DNA of 64,000 nucleotides, from the NCBI RefSeq assembly GCF_009730915.1, contig NC_052476.1:21371257-21435256 (forward strand), read 5' to 3'. How positions within the stretch are numbered: the stretch's first letter is position 1; each line of letters opens with the position of its first letter. Both the position numbers and the translations under genes were made by a program. Source of the stretch: Dioscorea cayenensis subsp. rotundata. Taxonomy: Eukaryota > Streptophyta > Magnoliopsida > Dioscoreales > Dioscoreaceae. Positions 45,629-56,241 of the stretch are shown one piece after another. Under the pieces are notes generated by a model. It was not told the origin of the DNA. It made no database searches and saw nothing but the letters and a program-made list of their open reading frames with translations.

Positions 45629-46930
45629 TTACATCATCCGGTTCGACCAAACCGGGTCATCCGGTCCAACCGACTGACCCATGACCCGGTTGCTTGGCCG
45701 GTTCACTTCCCGGTCCGGTTCTGAAAACATTGTAAATAACAACGTCCGTTCACAAGATTTCCTGAATTGTCACCCATAATCTTCCTAATCACACAAACAA
45801 AACAAACTGGTCAGGCGACATATACTTATTGAATAACAAAGTCATAACCCACTATATCTTTCCCAAACAATATAAATTGCCCATAATATCAACAACAACT
45901 CACAGTGCAAGCAATTATCATCTGTAATTGAAAAGAACAACAGAAATGTAAACAATAACCACTGATAGTAATCCTATTCATAATAAAAATGCATGAATCC
46001 TAAATGTTAATGATCCACTCACATCTTCTTTGGTTCTAAATGTTAATCATCCATTCATAATACAACTAAAGAGATATAATCTTATCGGTAACAGGATTGT
46101 TAGCCAAAAAAAAAAATTGAACATCAAATATATTTGTAAATACTGGCCCTAAAATAAATTCCACATGTTGATATCAACGTTATTAGAGAGATTATGCGCA
46201 CATAAGACATTTGTTTTCATGCATTCGTGCGGATTTATTCATTACAACTGAAATTAGGGCACAAACCTATTATACAAACTAACTACACACTCAAATTTCA
46301 TGTCTTCGTCAAAAGATTTCAAGGAATTTCGTGGCTTATGAACAATGATAATCCAATTTAACAAACGATAAACTTTAAATGCAAGATAAGACTAACCAAA
46401 GGGTGTTGGCCTCCAATGCCGTCGGCCTTCGAACCTTTTTTTCCCTTCAGTGTCCAAACAGAAGGCAAGGATGCTCTCAAGCTTTCTCCTTCTCTCCAGT
46501 AGCAGCGACACGAACGCCGGCCGGCTGAGATATGGTGGTTCAATGGAGGAAGACGAAAAGACTTTTTTTCTCGGGAGAAGAAGAAATGAGTATGGGGATG
46601 TGATGTGATGGTTACTTTAACTATTTTACATTTTCAAAATTTTATAACCACCTGAGGGCAATCCCGTCATTTTACTCTGTTTTTAACACCGTTAGTGGAC
46701 TGTTGGACTTGAAAGTATTTCTATAGAAAAGGGGGGACTTATAAGGGATATGAAAAAGTCAAAGGACTTTTTACTCCATTGACAAAATGGGAGGGATGCT
46801 CCATGCAATTCCTCATTTATATATTTTTTTATTTTTTTTTTTATAATTCGTACGCTTTTTATATTAGTGCTCTGGAGAGTTCGAAATTTCAAATCTCTCC
46901 CTTCCTCTTGCTCTGCCTTCCCGACTCGCC

Positions 46931-47045
46931 ATGAACCCTAGAAAGTACTTAATCCATATCGCCGCTGGAGCCGCCGCCACCGTCGGAGGGACGGCCTTGG
47001 TGTTCCTCACGAACAAGGGCATGGAGGCCCTCTTCGATCGCTATG
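46931..47045 (+). CDS. Hypothetical first exon with one membrane-type helix
   Basis: ATG 46931 opens a frame of 38 codons: MNPRKYLIHIAAGAAATVGG, then TALVFLTNKGMEALFDRYG, followed by a donor-like ATG/GTCTGT at 47045. The GC content and codon choice differ sharply from the AT-rich surroundings, as expected for a real plant first exon. Residues 6-26 could form one membrane helix. I do not recognise the family, and no second exon of the same protein was found. The HECT fragment 300 bp downstream is unlikely to belong to it. It may be the 5' remnant of a truncated gene. Confidence 0.35.
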
Positions 47046-47340
47046 GTCTGTCTTCTCCCACACATTTGGAGGTCACCATCCCCCCTCATCAACGGGGATT
47101 CTGATCGCTCCCGACAGGACCGGTGCCGAGAAGATGGGCTGACGATCATCCCCATTACCACGCCGCCGTCCGCCACCACCGATGCATGATCTTTCATTTC
47201 TTGATTTGAATTTCAAACAATTGTTAATCTGTCAATTTAGATATTTTTTTGCAATTTCCGGTAGAATTGTTTCAATTTTGTTAATCCTCTTGTTCAAATA
47301 TTAAAAGTTACATGATCTCACTCAATTTGATATCTTAGAT

Positions 47341-47575
47341 TCGAGTGTCTTTTGTCAATGAATTGGGAGTGGAAGAAGTCGGAATTGATGGTGGTGGGAT
47401 ATTCAAAGATTTTTATGGAGAACATTACTCATGTAGCATCGTTCTCCCTTATTTTTATAGGAAACTTCGATCACCACTATATCCAAATCCTGGCTCGAGA
47501 TTGATTCATGAACAAAGACATCGTGGCATTTTTTTCTCTGCAATTGTGGCATTTTTTTCATATATTTATTTTTAA
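47341..47575 (+). pseudogene. HECT ubiquitin-ligase fragment (UPL6/UPL7-like)
   Basis: After an acceptor (TATCTTAG), the frame reads IRVSFVNELGVEEVGIDGGG, then IFKDF. This is the start of the HECT domain of the UPL6/UPL7/UBE3B type, whose usual text is VSFVNELG..EAGIDGGG.FKDF.E. An extra T then shifts the frame (MENIT is read in another frame), and the later motif LYPNPGSRLIHEQ reappears after loss of some 20 residues. No upstream IQ region and no catalytic Cys region is present. This is a broken fragment of an E3 ligase gene, not a working copy. Confidence 0.75.
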
Positions 47576-47579
47576 AAAA

Positions 47580-48585
47580 AGCGCATTTAATTATAAAAAG
47601 TATTTTTTTGTTAACATCTTTTCAAGGAAAATATGATGTTATGAAATTTTGAAATATACTGAAGATTTTTTTATTATTATTTCCATATATATATTTTTTT
47701 CTAGATTATCTAAAAACTAAATAAAGTTATCTTAATAAATTCTCTCAAACAATATAATTAATATATTTAATAAAATGTCTTATAATAAGAAAAAAAGAGT
47801 TTTAGACTATGCAACGAAACATTATTTGTTTTTGATTAGTTAGAGCATAACCTATGTTTTCTTGACTACAATGTGTAGCTGTTGTATTCTTCCTTTGCTT
47901 ATATGTTAGGATCGCCCCACCATTCATATACTACTCTTATGTGTCTTTTGTTCCTTGTCTTCCCATTCGTAACTTTTTTTTTGTTTGTTTTTATTTTTAT
48001 TTTTTTTAGTTTTCAAACTTAATAACCTCATATGTAGGTATGGAAGAGACGTTTTTGTCTCAAAAGTCAAATAAACTACACATTAACCAATATAATATAT
48101 ATAAATATATATACAACTAATCAATATATTGCAATAGTGATTTTAATTATATACAAACAAACAAAGAGGCATTGAGTGTATATATATATATATATATATA
48201 GTTTTAGATACATTCAGTTCACATCAAAAAATATTTGAATAAAATAAATATTTTTTTTGTATTAAAGAATATAGTTTCTATTTTAAAAAAAAAATAAGGA
48301 AGAAATAAAAGCCTCAATCAAGATCTCACAGCCTATACTTGTGTATCTCATATTCAACTTTGAGCAAAGATATGTCATGTAGTATATCAAATGTACTTGT
48401 CGTTAATAATGTATGTTTGGGTGACTAAATCATCATAAAAATTAAAAGTAAAAGATTAAATTATAACTTTTGAAGCTAATTTAAAAAAAAATACACAAAA
48501 ATATAAGATTGCTTATCATATCTGATTACAAATTTTAACCAAAAAACCATTTGAATGCACTGCTATTAGTGAGTAGCTTTAATGT
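47580..48585. other. AT-rich intergenic DNA
   Basis: No gene was seen. The stretch has a TA repeat at about 48179-48200, many T and A runs and no recognisable protein frame. Confidence 0.5.
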
Positions 48586-48587
48586 TA

Positions 48588-48950
48588 ACAAAGTCAAAAT
48601 TTTATTGAATTTTTTTATTAAAAGCATAGAGACATGAAAAATAACTTTTTTCCAAAGCTCACATATTAAATGGAAGATTTTTAGGGGATAAGTTTTGATA
48701 TTATCTTTTGATATTATCTATATGGTAACAAGCCAAAATTTCATTGAATTTTTTATCAACAGGATAGAGACATGAAAGATATTTTTTTTTTTCAAAAACT
48801 CTCATATTAAATATGAATTCAAAATCACTATAATATAAAATTTCATTGAATTGTTTATTAAAAGGATGGAGACATGCCAAATAAAGTTGTTTAAAAACTC
48901 TCATATTAAATGTGCATTCAAAATCACTATAATATTAAATATAAATACTG
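48588..48950. repeat. Tandem repeat, three units of about 105-135 bp
   Basis: Units share AAAATTTCATTGAATT, AAAAGGATAGAGACATG, CTCATATTAAAT and TTCAAAATCACTATAATAT. They start at about 48596, 48735 and 48837. The second and third units are more alike than the first. There is no coding content. Confidence 0.7.
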
Positions 48951-50000
48951 AAATGGATGAAATATTGTATTAATTTTCAGTATAATAACAATAAATTCAG
49001 AAACTAACTCCACCTTGCATGATAATGTCCATAAAAAATCATTAGTTTAAGAAATAATAATTTAATATTGTGCATCTTGATTTAATATTACGTGGCTGTC
49101 GGCCAAAGCTAATGGATCGGATTAATAGTATAAAATTATAATTCTTTTTTCTCTATTTATTATTATTATTATTATGCTCATCAAGTAAATTAAGAGAAAC
49201 TTTTATAATAAAGTGGATAAAATACAAAATTAATTAAAATAGTTATAAAAAAAGAAAAAGTTCTTGATAATTTGATTTATTTAGCGTTTGTATGTGTATT
49301 GTTTTAAATTTTTGGGAAGCGTATAGTTTGATGACAAAGAAATATATGATTTTTATAAATAAAAAAGAATTACAATAGATTTGGAAGGTACATTTTATTG
49401 ATTTATTTATGAAATTTGAATTAAAAAAGATTTGTTTTGGCACATCATGATTAAAATATCTAATTAAAAAATCATAGTTTTTTCATATGCTTGAGAATGG
49501 ACTGATGATCAATGCAAAGAGAAGAAGAAGTTGGGTGAATAACAGATAACTATATAATATATATATATAGCCACATATATACATAATTTTTTTCAAATAA
49601 TAATTATGGATATATCGCTATAAAAACTCTGAACATCTTCAAATAAAATAGATTTTAAGTGCATTACAAAGAAGAAAGTAGGATAAGAAGCAATAATAAT
49701 ATCTATTAGAAAAATGAGAAAAATATTTTTAAAAAAAAAACAAAGGAACAATCTTTTAAAAAAAAACAAACTAAACTAAAATTTTCTTCGTCTAACTATA
49801 ATAATAATCCCACTCTAACTCAGATTCAAAATTCTAACCCAAGAGAAAGCTCAATCATAAATACTGTAACGAAACAAATGATAAAGTTTATTTTTCTTTT
49901 TTCCCCTTTTTTTAATACATAAAAAAATTCTCATTTCTATTTTATTTGATTTAATAAAGGCCATTAATGGTCGTGGAGGGAAACACGCCGCCAAACCTGA
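48951..50000. other. AT-rich intergenic DNA
   Basis: No gene was found. The DNA is simple A/T-rich, with short TA runs near 49555-49570. Confidence 0.5.
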
Positions 50001-50018
50001 GCATCAACAACATCATCA

Positions 50019-51050
50019 TCATTGTCCTCCCTTGTTGGATTTGAGCTCTGCCAGCTTCAATTCAATCTGCTTCACCAGCTCAATCCACTTTGCCAAAACC
50101 TCCAGCTCCATGATCTGTTGTTTTCTTAGCTCCTCATCCGTCCCTGTCGCAGCTCCTCCGGGCCTTGAGATCGCTATATTGAGTAGCTCTTTCAACAAAG
50201 GATCGAGACGGTTCCTCATCCTCGATCATTTGGTCGTTCGCCTCCACAAGGTCCGATCGCTGCCTTGGGAGTTTTCTTGATTGCAACGCACTCTTTGGAT
50301 CACCGATTCAATTCTCGATCTCGATACGCTGGTCGCGGGGGTGTTTGATGGTAGGGCTCCAGAACTGGCGGGGTAACTCAAAGGCTATGCAAGCCATCGC
50401 CGTTCAGGATTTGGGCATTGAATCATCTGCAATAACATTGAATATAAGTAAAAAAACTTTTAAAAAAATTAAAAACAAAGAAAAGCAAAGAAAACAATAC
50501 ATGCATTTCATAATGTGAAATTAATAAGCCTAAAAACATCCCATAAAAAAACCAAGATAAAGAAAAAGAGGGACAAATCTATCACCTTAACTGGGTCCAC
50601 CAACAACCTCAAAGCAACATACTTGAAAATCAAAACATAAAAACTCATCCTCGGGAGGCAAACATAGAGATCGGAGAGATGACCTTAAAGAAAAAAAGAA
50701 GGAAGACCAGTGCAAGAGTTGGGAAAAGGGCTCAGGATGGATCCTTATCGGTGTAGAGATCGATGAAGCCGAAGGCACTTGGGTGGTGGTAAAAGAAAGG
50801 CCGGCGCTAGCAAAGATCATCATCTCCGCCGCTGAAATTAAAGAGCACAAAGAGAAAGAAAAAGAGAGTGAGAGAGAGAAAAGCCCAAATCCCTCACCTT
50901 TAAAGCAAGAGCTAACCCTCTATAAATTTATCTCCAAGCCCTCGCTGCAAACCCTCTCCATCTCTCTCAGCCATCATTGCTCATCCTCCCGAGAGGCTCT
51001 ATCTTCGCAGTCATTTTCGTCTAAAGGTTCGATCCCGAAACACTAGCGGA
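50019..51050 (-). CDS. Hypothetical small gene with leader intron and helical C-terminal frame
   Basis: The minus strand shows gene-like signals. A CT-rich leader near 51000-50905 ends in AAAG/GTGAGG and is followed by an acceptor TTTAATTTCAG at about 50834. A frame MMIFASAGLSFTTTQVPS then runs to a donor TTAAG/GTCATC near 50685. A later acceptor (TTATTGCAG, about 50430) precedes MACIAFELPRQFWSPTIKHP. The last frame (50219-50019) encodes 66 residues starting MRNRLDPLLKELLNIAISRP. It is rich in helix formers with a heptad-like LAKWIELVKQIELKLAEL tail. The pieces do not share one uninterrupted frame, so this may be a broken gene. I do not recognise the family. Confidence 0.3.
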
Positions 51051-51120
51051 GCGAGTTTGAGGGTCGGCGACGGTTTGAGAACTTAGAGAGAGCTAGGGTT
51101 AGATGGGCTTTTCAATGTGC

Positions 51121-51487
51121 CTGGTATGCTCATCCGCAGATGTGCTTAAGGCCTATCGCTATCAATTTCTCATGGGTCGGTTGACTAAATTCGATTGTGC
51201 TGCCCACTTCCCATTGGTCCGTTGAGGAAATTTAAAAGAACATTAACGTGGTCCAGCGTTAACGTGGGCCAGTGGAGATATTAATGGCAGAAGAGATAGA
51301 GATAAGCAGTATGCTCATCCGCAGGTGTACTTAAGGCCTATCGCTGTTAGTTTCTCATTGGTCGGTTAACTAAATTCAATGTGTGCTGCCCACTTCCCAT
51401 TGGTCCGTTGACTAAGTAATGGGAAATCTAAAAGAGTGTTAATGTGGGCCAGCGGAGATATTAATGGCAGAGATAGAGATAAACGGT
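51121..51487. repeat. Direct tandem duplication of about 185 bp
   Basis: Two adjacent copies, about 51123-51309 and 51310-51487, share TATGCTCATCCGCAG, CTTAAGGCCTATCGCT, GCTGCCCACTTCCCATTGG and GTGGGCCAG..GAGATATTAATGGCAG. They differ by scattered substitutions and small indels. The unit contains GTGGGCC (site II-like). The array sits just upstream of the minus-strand hypothetical gene, so it may have been part of its promoter. Confidence 0.8.
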
Positions 51488-51605
51488 TGATAATGGTTTG
51501 GTTTTTCAACTTAAATAAAAAACAACAAACTCAACGAATCAGTGAGAGCCAAATGTCCTCACACAAATCAATTTGGAAGAATAGATATTTAAGGGATAGA
51601 ATTAA

Positions 51606-51922
51606 GGGCCGTTTGGTTTGTGTTAATGACATATTACCACGTAACAAGGTAATATGAGTGGGAATGTTGTATGGGTGGGAATATTGCGGTAATTTAATTA
51701 TTACTTTGGTTTTTATGGTAATCAATTTGTTAAAATATAAAAAGTTATAAGATTACCACGGTAATCCAAGATAGACACCAAATTTGGTGGTAATATTTAT
51801 AAGTTGGTAATGCGATATTACCATACAGATTACCACTAATACAATGCCAAACATGGTAATATTTTCAGATTACCACGTAACACATGGTAATCCTTCTACA
51901 TTACCGCGAACCAAACGGCCCC
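51606..51922. mobile_element. PIF/Harbinger-like (Tourist-type) MITE
   Basis: The 317-bp element has inverted ends GGGCCGTTTGGTT and AACCAAACGGCCC and is flanked by TAA at 51603-51605 and 51923-51925, the 3-bp duplication expected for PIF/Harbinger elements. The interior repeats GGTAATATT/ATTACC words in both orientations, so much of it can fold on itself. It is non-coding and non-autonomous. Confidence 0.75.
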
Positions 51923-51929
51923 TAAGATG

Positions 51930-52600
51930 TAGTATATATTTTCGTATTTGTAGAAGTTTGAATTTAACTTTTTTTTATTAGCACACGGGAGAAATAAACA
52001 CTAAAAAATATTAAAATAACAGGGATTGTTTTCAAGGTTGGTTTTGTTGTTAAAGCAATTTTTGTAATTGTTGTTTATAACAACCTACAACATATTTTAC
52101 GCTTTTGTTGTTTATTATATTTAGGAAAACTCATGTCAATCTCTTTTTTTAAAATAATCCCATTGGATAAGCCAATTACATCCCTTTTTTTAGATTTCTA
52201 AAAATTTAATTTTTAATTCATATAAAAAAAGATTTAGATTCAAGTTTCCCTTTTTAATCTCGATTTTATTTTTTCTTGACAAAAATAATTTCGTTATTTT
52301 AAATGATTATAATTTGTAAATAATATAAAACTAAAAAAATAGTTAAAAAAATTTATAGATTGTGGGGCTATGCAGTCATGTCACACATGTAACTTTGTAG
52401 TTATTGGAGATAGAATATATCACTTTTTATAGTTTTTTTTTTAATTATTATATATTTTGTATTTGATGGAAAAATGGGCTAGTTAAAATTTGTAATATTT
52501 TATTATAAAAATATAGATTATTATATATTTATTTATTTATTAAAATTTTAAATTTATTTATAATAATTTGCATTATTGGATGAACCCTAAGCACGGGCAT
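51930..52600. other. AT-rich intergenic DNA
   Basis: No gene or recognised element was seen between the MITE and the first copy of the small-gene repeat. Confidence 0.5.
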
Positions 52601-52888
52601 CCGATCCATGCTAGTAATTATTTAATACCGGACTTCCAACTACACAACTACAATTTAACATCTATGCTTGTATTTTAATCCGTTTAGAATAAATCAATGT
52701 TTAATTATTAATTTTCCTATCAAAATATTAATTAACAATAGTGCTTATCATATGAGGCAACATCATATCATATTTTCCTTCTTTTCACTGAAATTCAAAT
52801 AATTAAATCTTGCGATGGGATGAAAAAAATGACATGCACATTGTACAGAGATTTTGTACTTCCAAATCCAAAATCTCTGAGGTAATCT

Positions 52889-52889
<1 letters not shown>

Positions 52890-52956
<67 letters not shown>
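52890..52956. repeat. (TA)n microsatellite, about 33 units
   Basis: A long uninterrupted TA run lies within the first unit of the small-gene repeat. It generates spurious Tyr-Ile repeat frames on both strands. Confidence 0.95.
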
Positions 52957-52959
<3 letters not shown>

Positions 52960-53906
52960 TATATTTATATATTTTCTGATTCAATCAATTATTTTTTAAA
53001 AAATAACATTGTTTGCCTAATTTGATAGCACAATTTTCTAAAATTATAAATTCGGAGAAATCTCAACAACTCATCTAATTTTAAAACTTTTGTTTTTATA
53101 TTAAAGAGAATAAACCACTGATTGATTTATTAAAATAAAAAGTACTAAATAGGGATATAAAACAAATATAAAACTAATCTAATCTAATTTTGAATTCAAA
53201 TCAAATAAAGTGATCTATTAAGAAAATCTTATATTGATTTTAATAATAAATAATTTAGATAATTATATACTTTAAATATTAGAGTCATGTTTTTTTAAAA
53301 AATTATATATATGCCATGAGCTCTCAATCTATCAACGATACCAAATCAGTGGTCTTTTTTAAGTGTAATTAAAAATTTCAATTGCATAGGTTCTGGTATA
53401 ACAACGTCGTTTGGAGGTAAGCATCCTGGTTTCTGTTAATTATTACATATAGGTCACTAATTATTATTATGAAATTATTATGGTATATTCAGATTTTGTA
53501 TATTATATAATTTTTTAACATGTTACAAATTCTGATGAGAGCCTTGAAAAATCGAGTGCAGGGATGAAGATCGGATTCTAATTGTAGAATCATGTGTATA
53601 TGACTTTATTTAGTTTACTTAAAAATTTGATTAACATCATCACCAAAATTACTTCAAATAAAATTTAAATTAATATTTTTTAGAGATATGATCGTATATT
53701 GAACTCCATATTAGGCAGGGAAGATTATTATGTTAGGACTCTTTAGATATTTTAGGTTAAAATTGTTTGCTTGGGCTAGAAGTTTATGAGTAATTTGTGA
53801 ATCTCAACTTGTATATATATTAATCTGTATTGGTTAATGAAAGATAAAGAGAAATTTCACTAAACCACTTTTATAATTTTACACTCTATCCGTCTCGGCA
53901 GATACA

Positions 53907-54188
53907 ATGGTGTCACCTTATACAAGGGGTCTTATGATCGGTATGACCCTCTCCATGAACCAAAAAAAGAATAACTACTCTCATTATGGGCGGAAACGAC
54001 AGGAACGTACCAATTTTGTTAAATCAAGAAAGCCTGAACATCATGTAGAAATATCACCAGGAATTACCTTAGTAATTTCAAGCACTGCCCAGGTATTGAT
54101 CAACACCACAACAACAAACATCATCATCACTGTAGCAAACCCAGGATCTGATCCAGTAACAATTACTGCCAGCAATTCTTCTCAGTAA
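53907..54188 (+). CDS. Unrecognised small protein, copy 1 (intact 93-aa frame)
   Basis: ATG 53907 lies 5 bases after an acceptor-like CTCGGCAG, and the same CAG/ATA..ATG layout is kept in copies 2 and 3. This looks like the last exon of a spliced gene. It encodes 93 aa without Cys. The N-terminal half is basic (GRKRQERTNFVKSRKPEHH). The C-terminal half is Thr/Ile/Val-rich with alternating hydrophobic residues (EISPGITLVISSTAQVLI, then TTTTNIIITVANPGSDPV), suggesting beta strands. No signal peptide or membrane segment begins at this ATG. Upstream exons are uncertain: TTTGGAG/GTAAGC at 53420 and CTGAG/GTAATC at 52881 are possible donors. The family is unknown to me. Confidence 0.4.
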   Translation: MVSPYTRGLMIGMTLSMNQKKNNYSHYGRKRQERTNFVKSRKPEHHVEISPGITLVISSTAQVLINTTTTNIIITVANPGSDPVTITASNSSQ

Positions 54189-54399
54189 TTCGACTTCATG
54201 ATGAGTGCTCTTTACTATTAATTTATGTCAGTGTCATTTTGGATTTTATTGTTTTTGTGATTTTATTCAAGATTAGTGTTCATGTAATAGTAATTTGATT
54301 TGTTGTTCTATTCAATAATATATAATTTAGACGATCACTCATTCTAAATAATTAATTAAATAACAAATCTCATTAATTATAACATATAGAATGTGCAAT

Positions 54400-55241
54400 T
54401 TTATTCTAATTGATGTTTGCACTTTATTCTCCCAAATTTTCTTTGTTTATGCGGTCTTTGTAACGTGGATTGTGGATTGATCTTTACCCTTGAAAATTTG
54501 GCATCTTGGTTCAATCTGAAAATGTTTGTGTTACTTTGTTTATGTCCTAACAATTTCTTCTCCTAGTTACAACAAACGGGTGATAAGTTTCGTTGTTAAG
54601 TTCATCTCTCTTTGATGGATTGATCTTTAGCTTTGAAATATTTTTGCAACTTGGTTCAATCTAAATATGTTCCTCTGTTACTTTGGTTGTATCCTAGCTA
54701 ATATCGGATGAACAACCTCATTCTCTTTCACATTTACATTTTATTCTCCAAAGTTAACAGTAACGGTAGAAAATATCATAAATCATTCTAATAGTAAAAA
54801 TGTGCATGATTTGCAATTAACAAGAAACTATCTTTTAATTTGATCATTAATTAATCATCAAACAAACATATAAGTCTTAATCTGTGTGTAACAAGACAAC
54901 GGAAACTCATTAAACACCTTGCGTGCGATATAGCTTACTAGAACAATCAATATTCTAAGAAAACAACCAATATATCAAAGATTTATGTAAAAAATTTGTG
55001 ATAGTACATAGACTAATTTGAGAATTACATCAATATATATATATATATATATATATTGCCAAACATCAAAACAAAAGTGATATAAATAACTTGAATTAGT
55101 TGGTGCCTAAGCCGTGGAGCAACCCCCGTCCATTTCATAAAAAATATTCAGATCTCTTGACACCATCAACCGTTCGATGAAACCCGATGTAACAAAACCC
55201 GTCCACTTCGGAGACTCAGTGCCATCTGCCTCGAGATCATA
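54400..55241. other. Intergenic DNA up to the scaffold gap
   Basis: AT-rich sequence with a TA repeat near 55034-55055. The last 60 bases before the gap are GC-richer. No gene was seen. Confidence 0.5.
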
Positions 55242-56241
55242 NNNNNNNNNNNNNNNNNNNNNNNNNNNNNNNNNNNNNNNNNNNNNNNNNNNNNNNNNNN
55301 NNNNNNNNNNNNNNNNNNNNNNNNNNNNNNNNNNNNNNNNNNNNNNNNNNNNNNNNNNNNNNNNNNNNNNNNNNNNNNNNNNNNNNNNNNNNNNNNNNNN
55401 NNNNNNNNNNNNNNNNNNNNNNNNNNNNNNNNNNNNNNNNNNNNNNNNNNNNNNNNNNNNNNNNNNNNNNNNNNNNNNNNNNNNNNNNNNNNNNNNNNNN
55501 NNNNNNNNNNNNNNNNNNNNNNNNNNNNNNNNNNNNNNNNNNNNNNNNNNNNNNNNNNNNNNNNNNNNNNNNNNNNNNNNNNNNNNNNNNNNNNNNNNNN
55601 NNNNNNNNNNNNNNNNNNNNNNNNNNNNNNNNNNNNNNNNNNNNNNNNNNNNNNNNNNNNNNNNNNNNNNNNNNNNNNNNNNNNNNNNNNNNNNNNNNNN
55701 NNNNNNNNNNNNNNNNNNNNNNNNNNNNNNNNNNNNNNNNNNNNNNNNNNNNNNNNNNNNNNNNNNNNNNNNNNNNNNNNNNNNNNNNNNNNNNNNNNNN
55801 NNNNNNNNNNNNNNNNNNNNNNNNNNNNNNNNNNNNNNNNNNNNNNNNNNNNNNNNNNNNNNNNNNNNNNNNNNNNNNNNNNNNNNNNNNNNNNNNNNNN
55901 NNNNNNNNNNNNNNNNNNNNNNNNNNNNNNNNNNNNNNNNNNNNNNNNNNNNNNNNNNNNNNNNNNNNNNNNNNNNNNNNNNNNNNNNNNNNNNNNNNNN
56001 NNNNNNNNNNNNNNNNNNNNNNNNNNNNNNNNNNNNNNNNNNNNNNNNNNNNNNNNNNNNNNNNNNNNNNNNNNNNNNNNNNNNNNNNNNNNNNNNNNNN
56101 NNNNNNNNNNNNNNNNNNNNNNNNNNNNNNNNNNNNNNNNNNNNNNNNNNNNNNNNNNNNNNNNNNNNNNNNNNNNNNNNNNNNNNNNNNNNNNNNNNNN
56201 NNNNNNNNNNNNNNNNNNNNNNNNNNNNNNNNNNNNNNNNN
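55242..56241. other. Assembly gap, exactly 1000 N
   Basis: There are exactly one thousand undetermined bases, a fixed-size scaffolding gap whose true length is unknown. Distances and gene order across it should be treated with care. Confidence 0.99.

Larger units (their letters stand above)
41203..45740 (+). mobile_element. hAT transposon with near-identical TIRs and 8-bp target duplication
   Basis: The element body is 41211-45732 (4522 bp). The first 23 bases, starting CAATGTTTTCAGAACCGGAC, are repeated as an exact inverse at 45710-45732. The 8-bp target-site duplication is perfect: TAAATAAC at 41203-41210 and 45733-45740. Subterminal regions are dense in ACCGGTT/AACCGGG words on both ends, the usual transposase-binding clusters of hAT elements. 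The element encodes a hAT transposase on the plus strand. Perfect TSD and TIRs imply a recent insertion. Confidence 0.95.
38208..45784 (-). pseudogene. ULP1/C48-type cysteine protease gene of the MULE, split by a hAT insertion
   Basis: Exons on the minus strand are 45784-45741 joined across the insertion to 41210-40432, then about 40146-39474, 38944-38626 and 38562 to about 38208. The N-terminal part (RHWDILRRTPFSHLMDIEP to LILGLQCDG and later IWFYEVIG) is the plant mobile-domain/DUF1985-like module of transposon ULP proteins. The middle is basic and Ser/Lys-rich. The C-terminal part is a C48 peptidase: NKHYHLIVLDKDEKTYFHYPS carries the catalytic His, and DCPGVPMRFMEQ near 38440 carries the Asp-Cys. 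That last motif is in a different frame from the preceding segment, so at least one indel is present. The hAT insertion interrupts an exon between GRCYL and APVVDT. An upstream exon near 46.4-46.5 kb is possible but unproven. Confidence 0.8.
34223..46814. mobile_element. Large Mutator-like element (Kaonashi-like) carrying a ULP1 protease gene
   Basis: The segment between NEMF and the next genes holds a MULE transposase (plus) and, downstream on the other strand, a ULP1-type protease gene. This is the arrangement known for Kaonashi MULEs. Possible ends are GGAGGAATGC at 34222-34231 and its imperfect inverse GCAATTCCTC at 46805-46814, both flanked by TTTA-rich DNA. No clean 9-bp duplication is visible, so the borders are tentative. 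The element is about 12.6 kb including the nested 4.5-kb hAT. A 70-bp direct duplication lies at 37993-38120. Confidence 0.6.
52610..54400 (+). repeat. Small-gene repeat unit, copy 1
   Basis: This is the most complete of three diverged direct copies. The left part (52610-52890: CTTCCAACTA, TTTAATCCGTTTAGAATAAATC, AAAATATTAATTAACAA) matches copy 3 at 59695-59920. The middle part (AAGTGTAA..AATTTCAATT, 53355-53385, and the AAGCATCCT..TAATTATT segment after 53420) matches copy 2 at 56430-56520. The right part around the coding exon is shared by all three. The unit spans exon, introns and flanks, which suggests segmental duplication rather than retroposition. Confidence 0.7.

Noticed and set aside
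52763..53025. Tyr-Ile repeat proteins on both strands
   Set aside because: They are translations of the (TA)n microsatellite.
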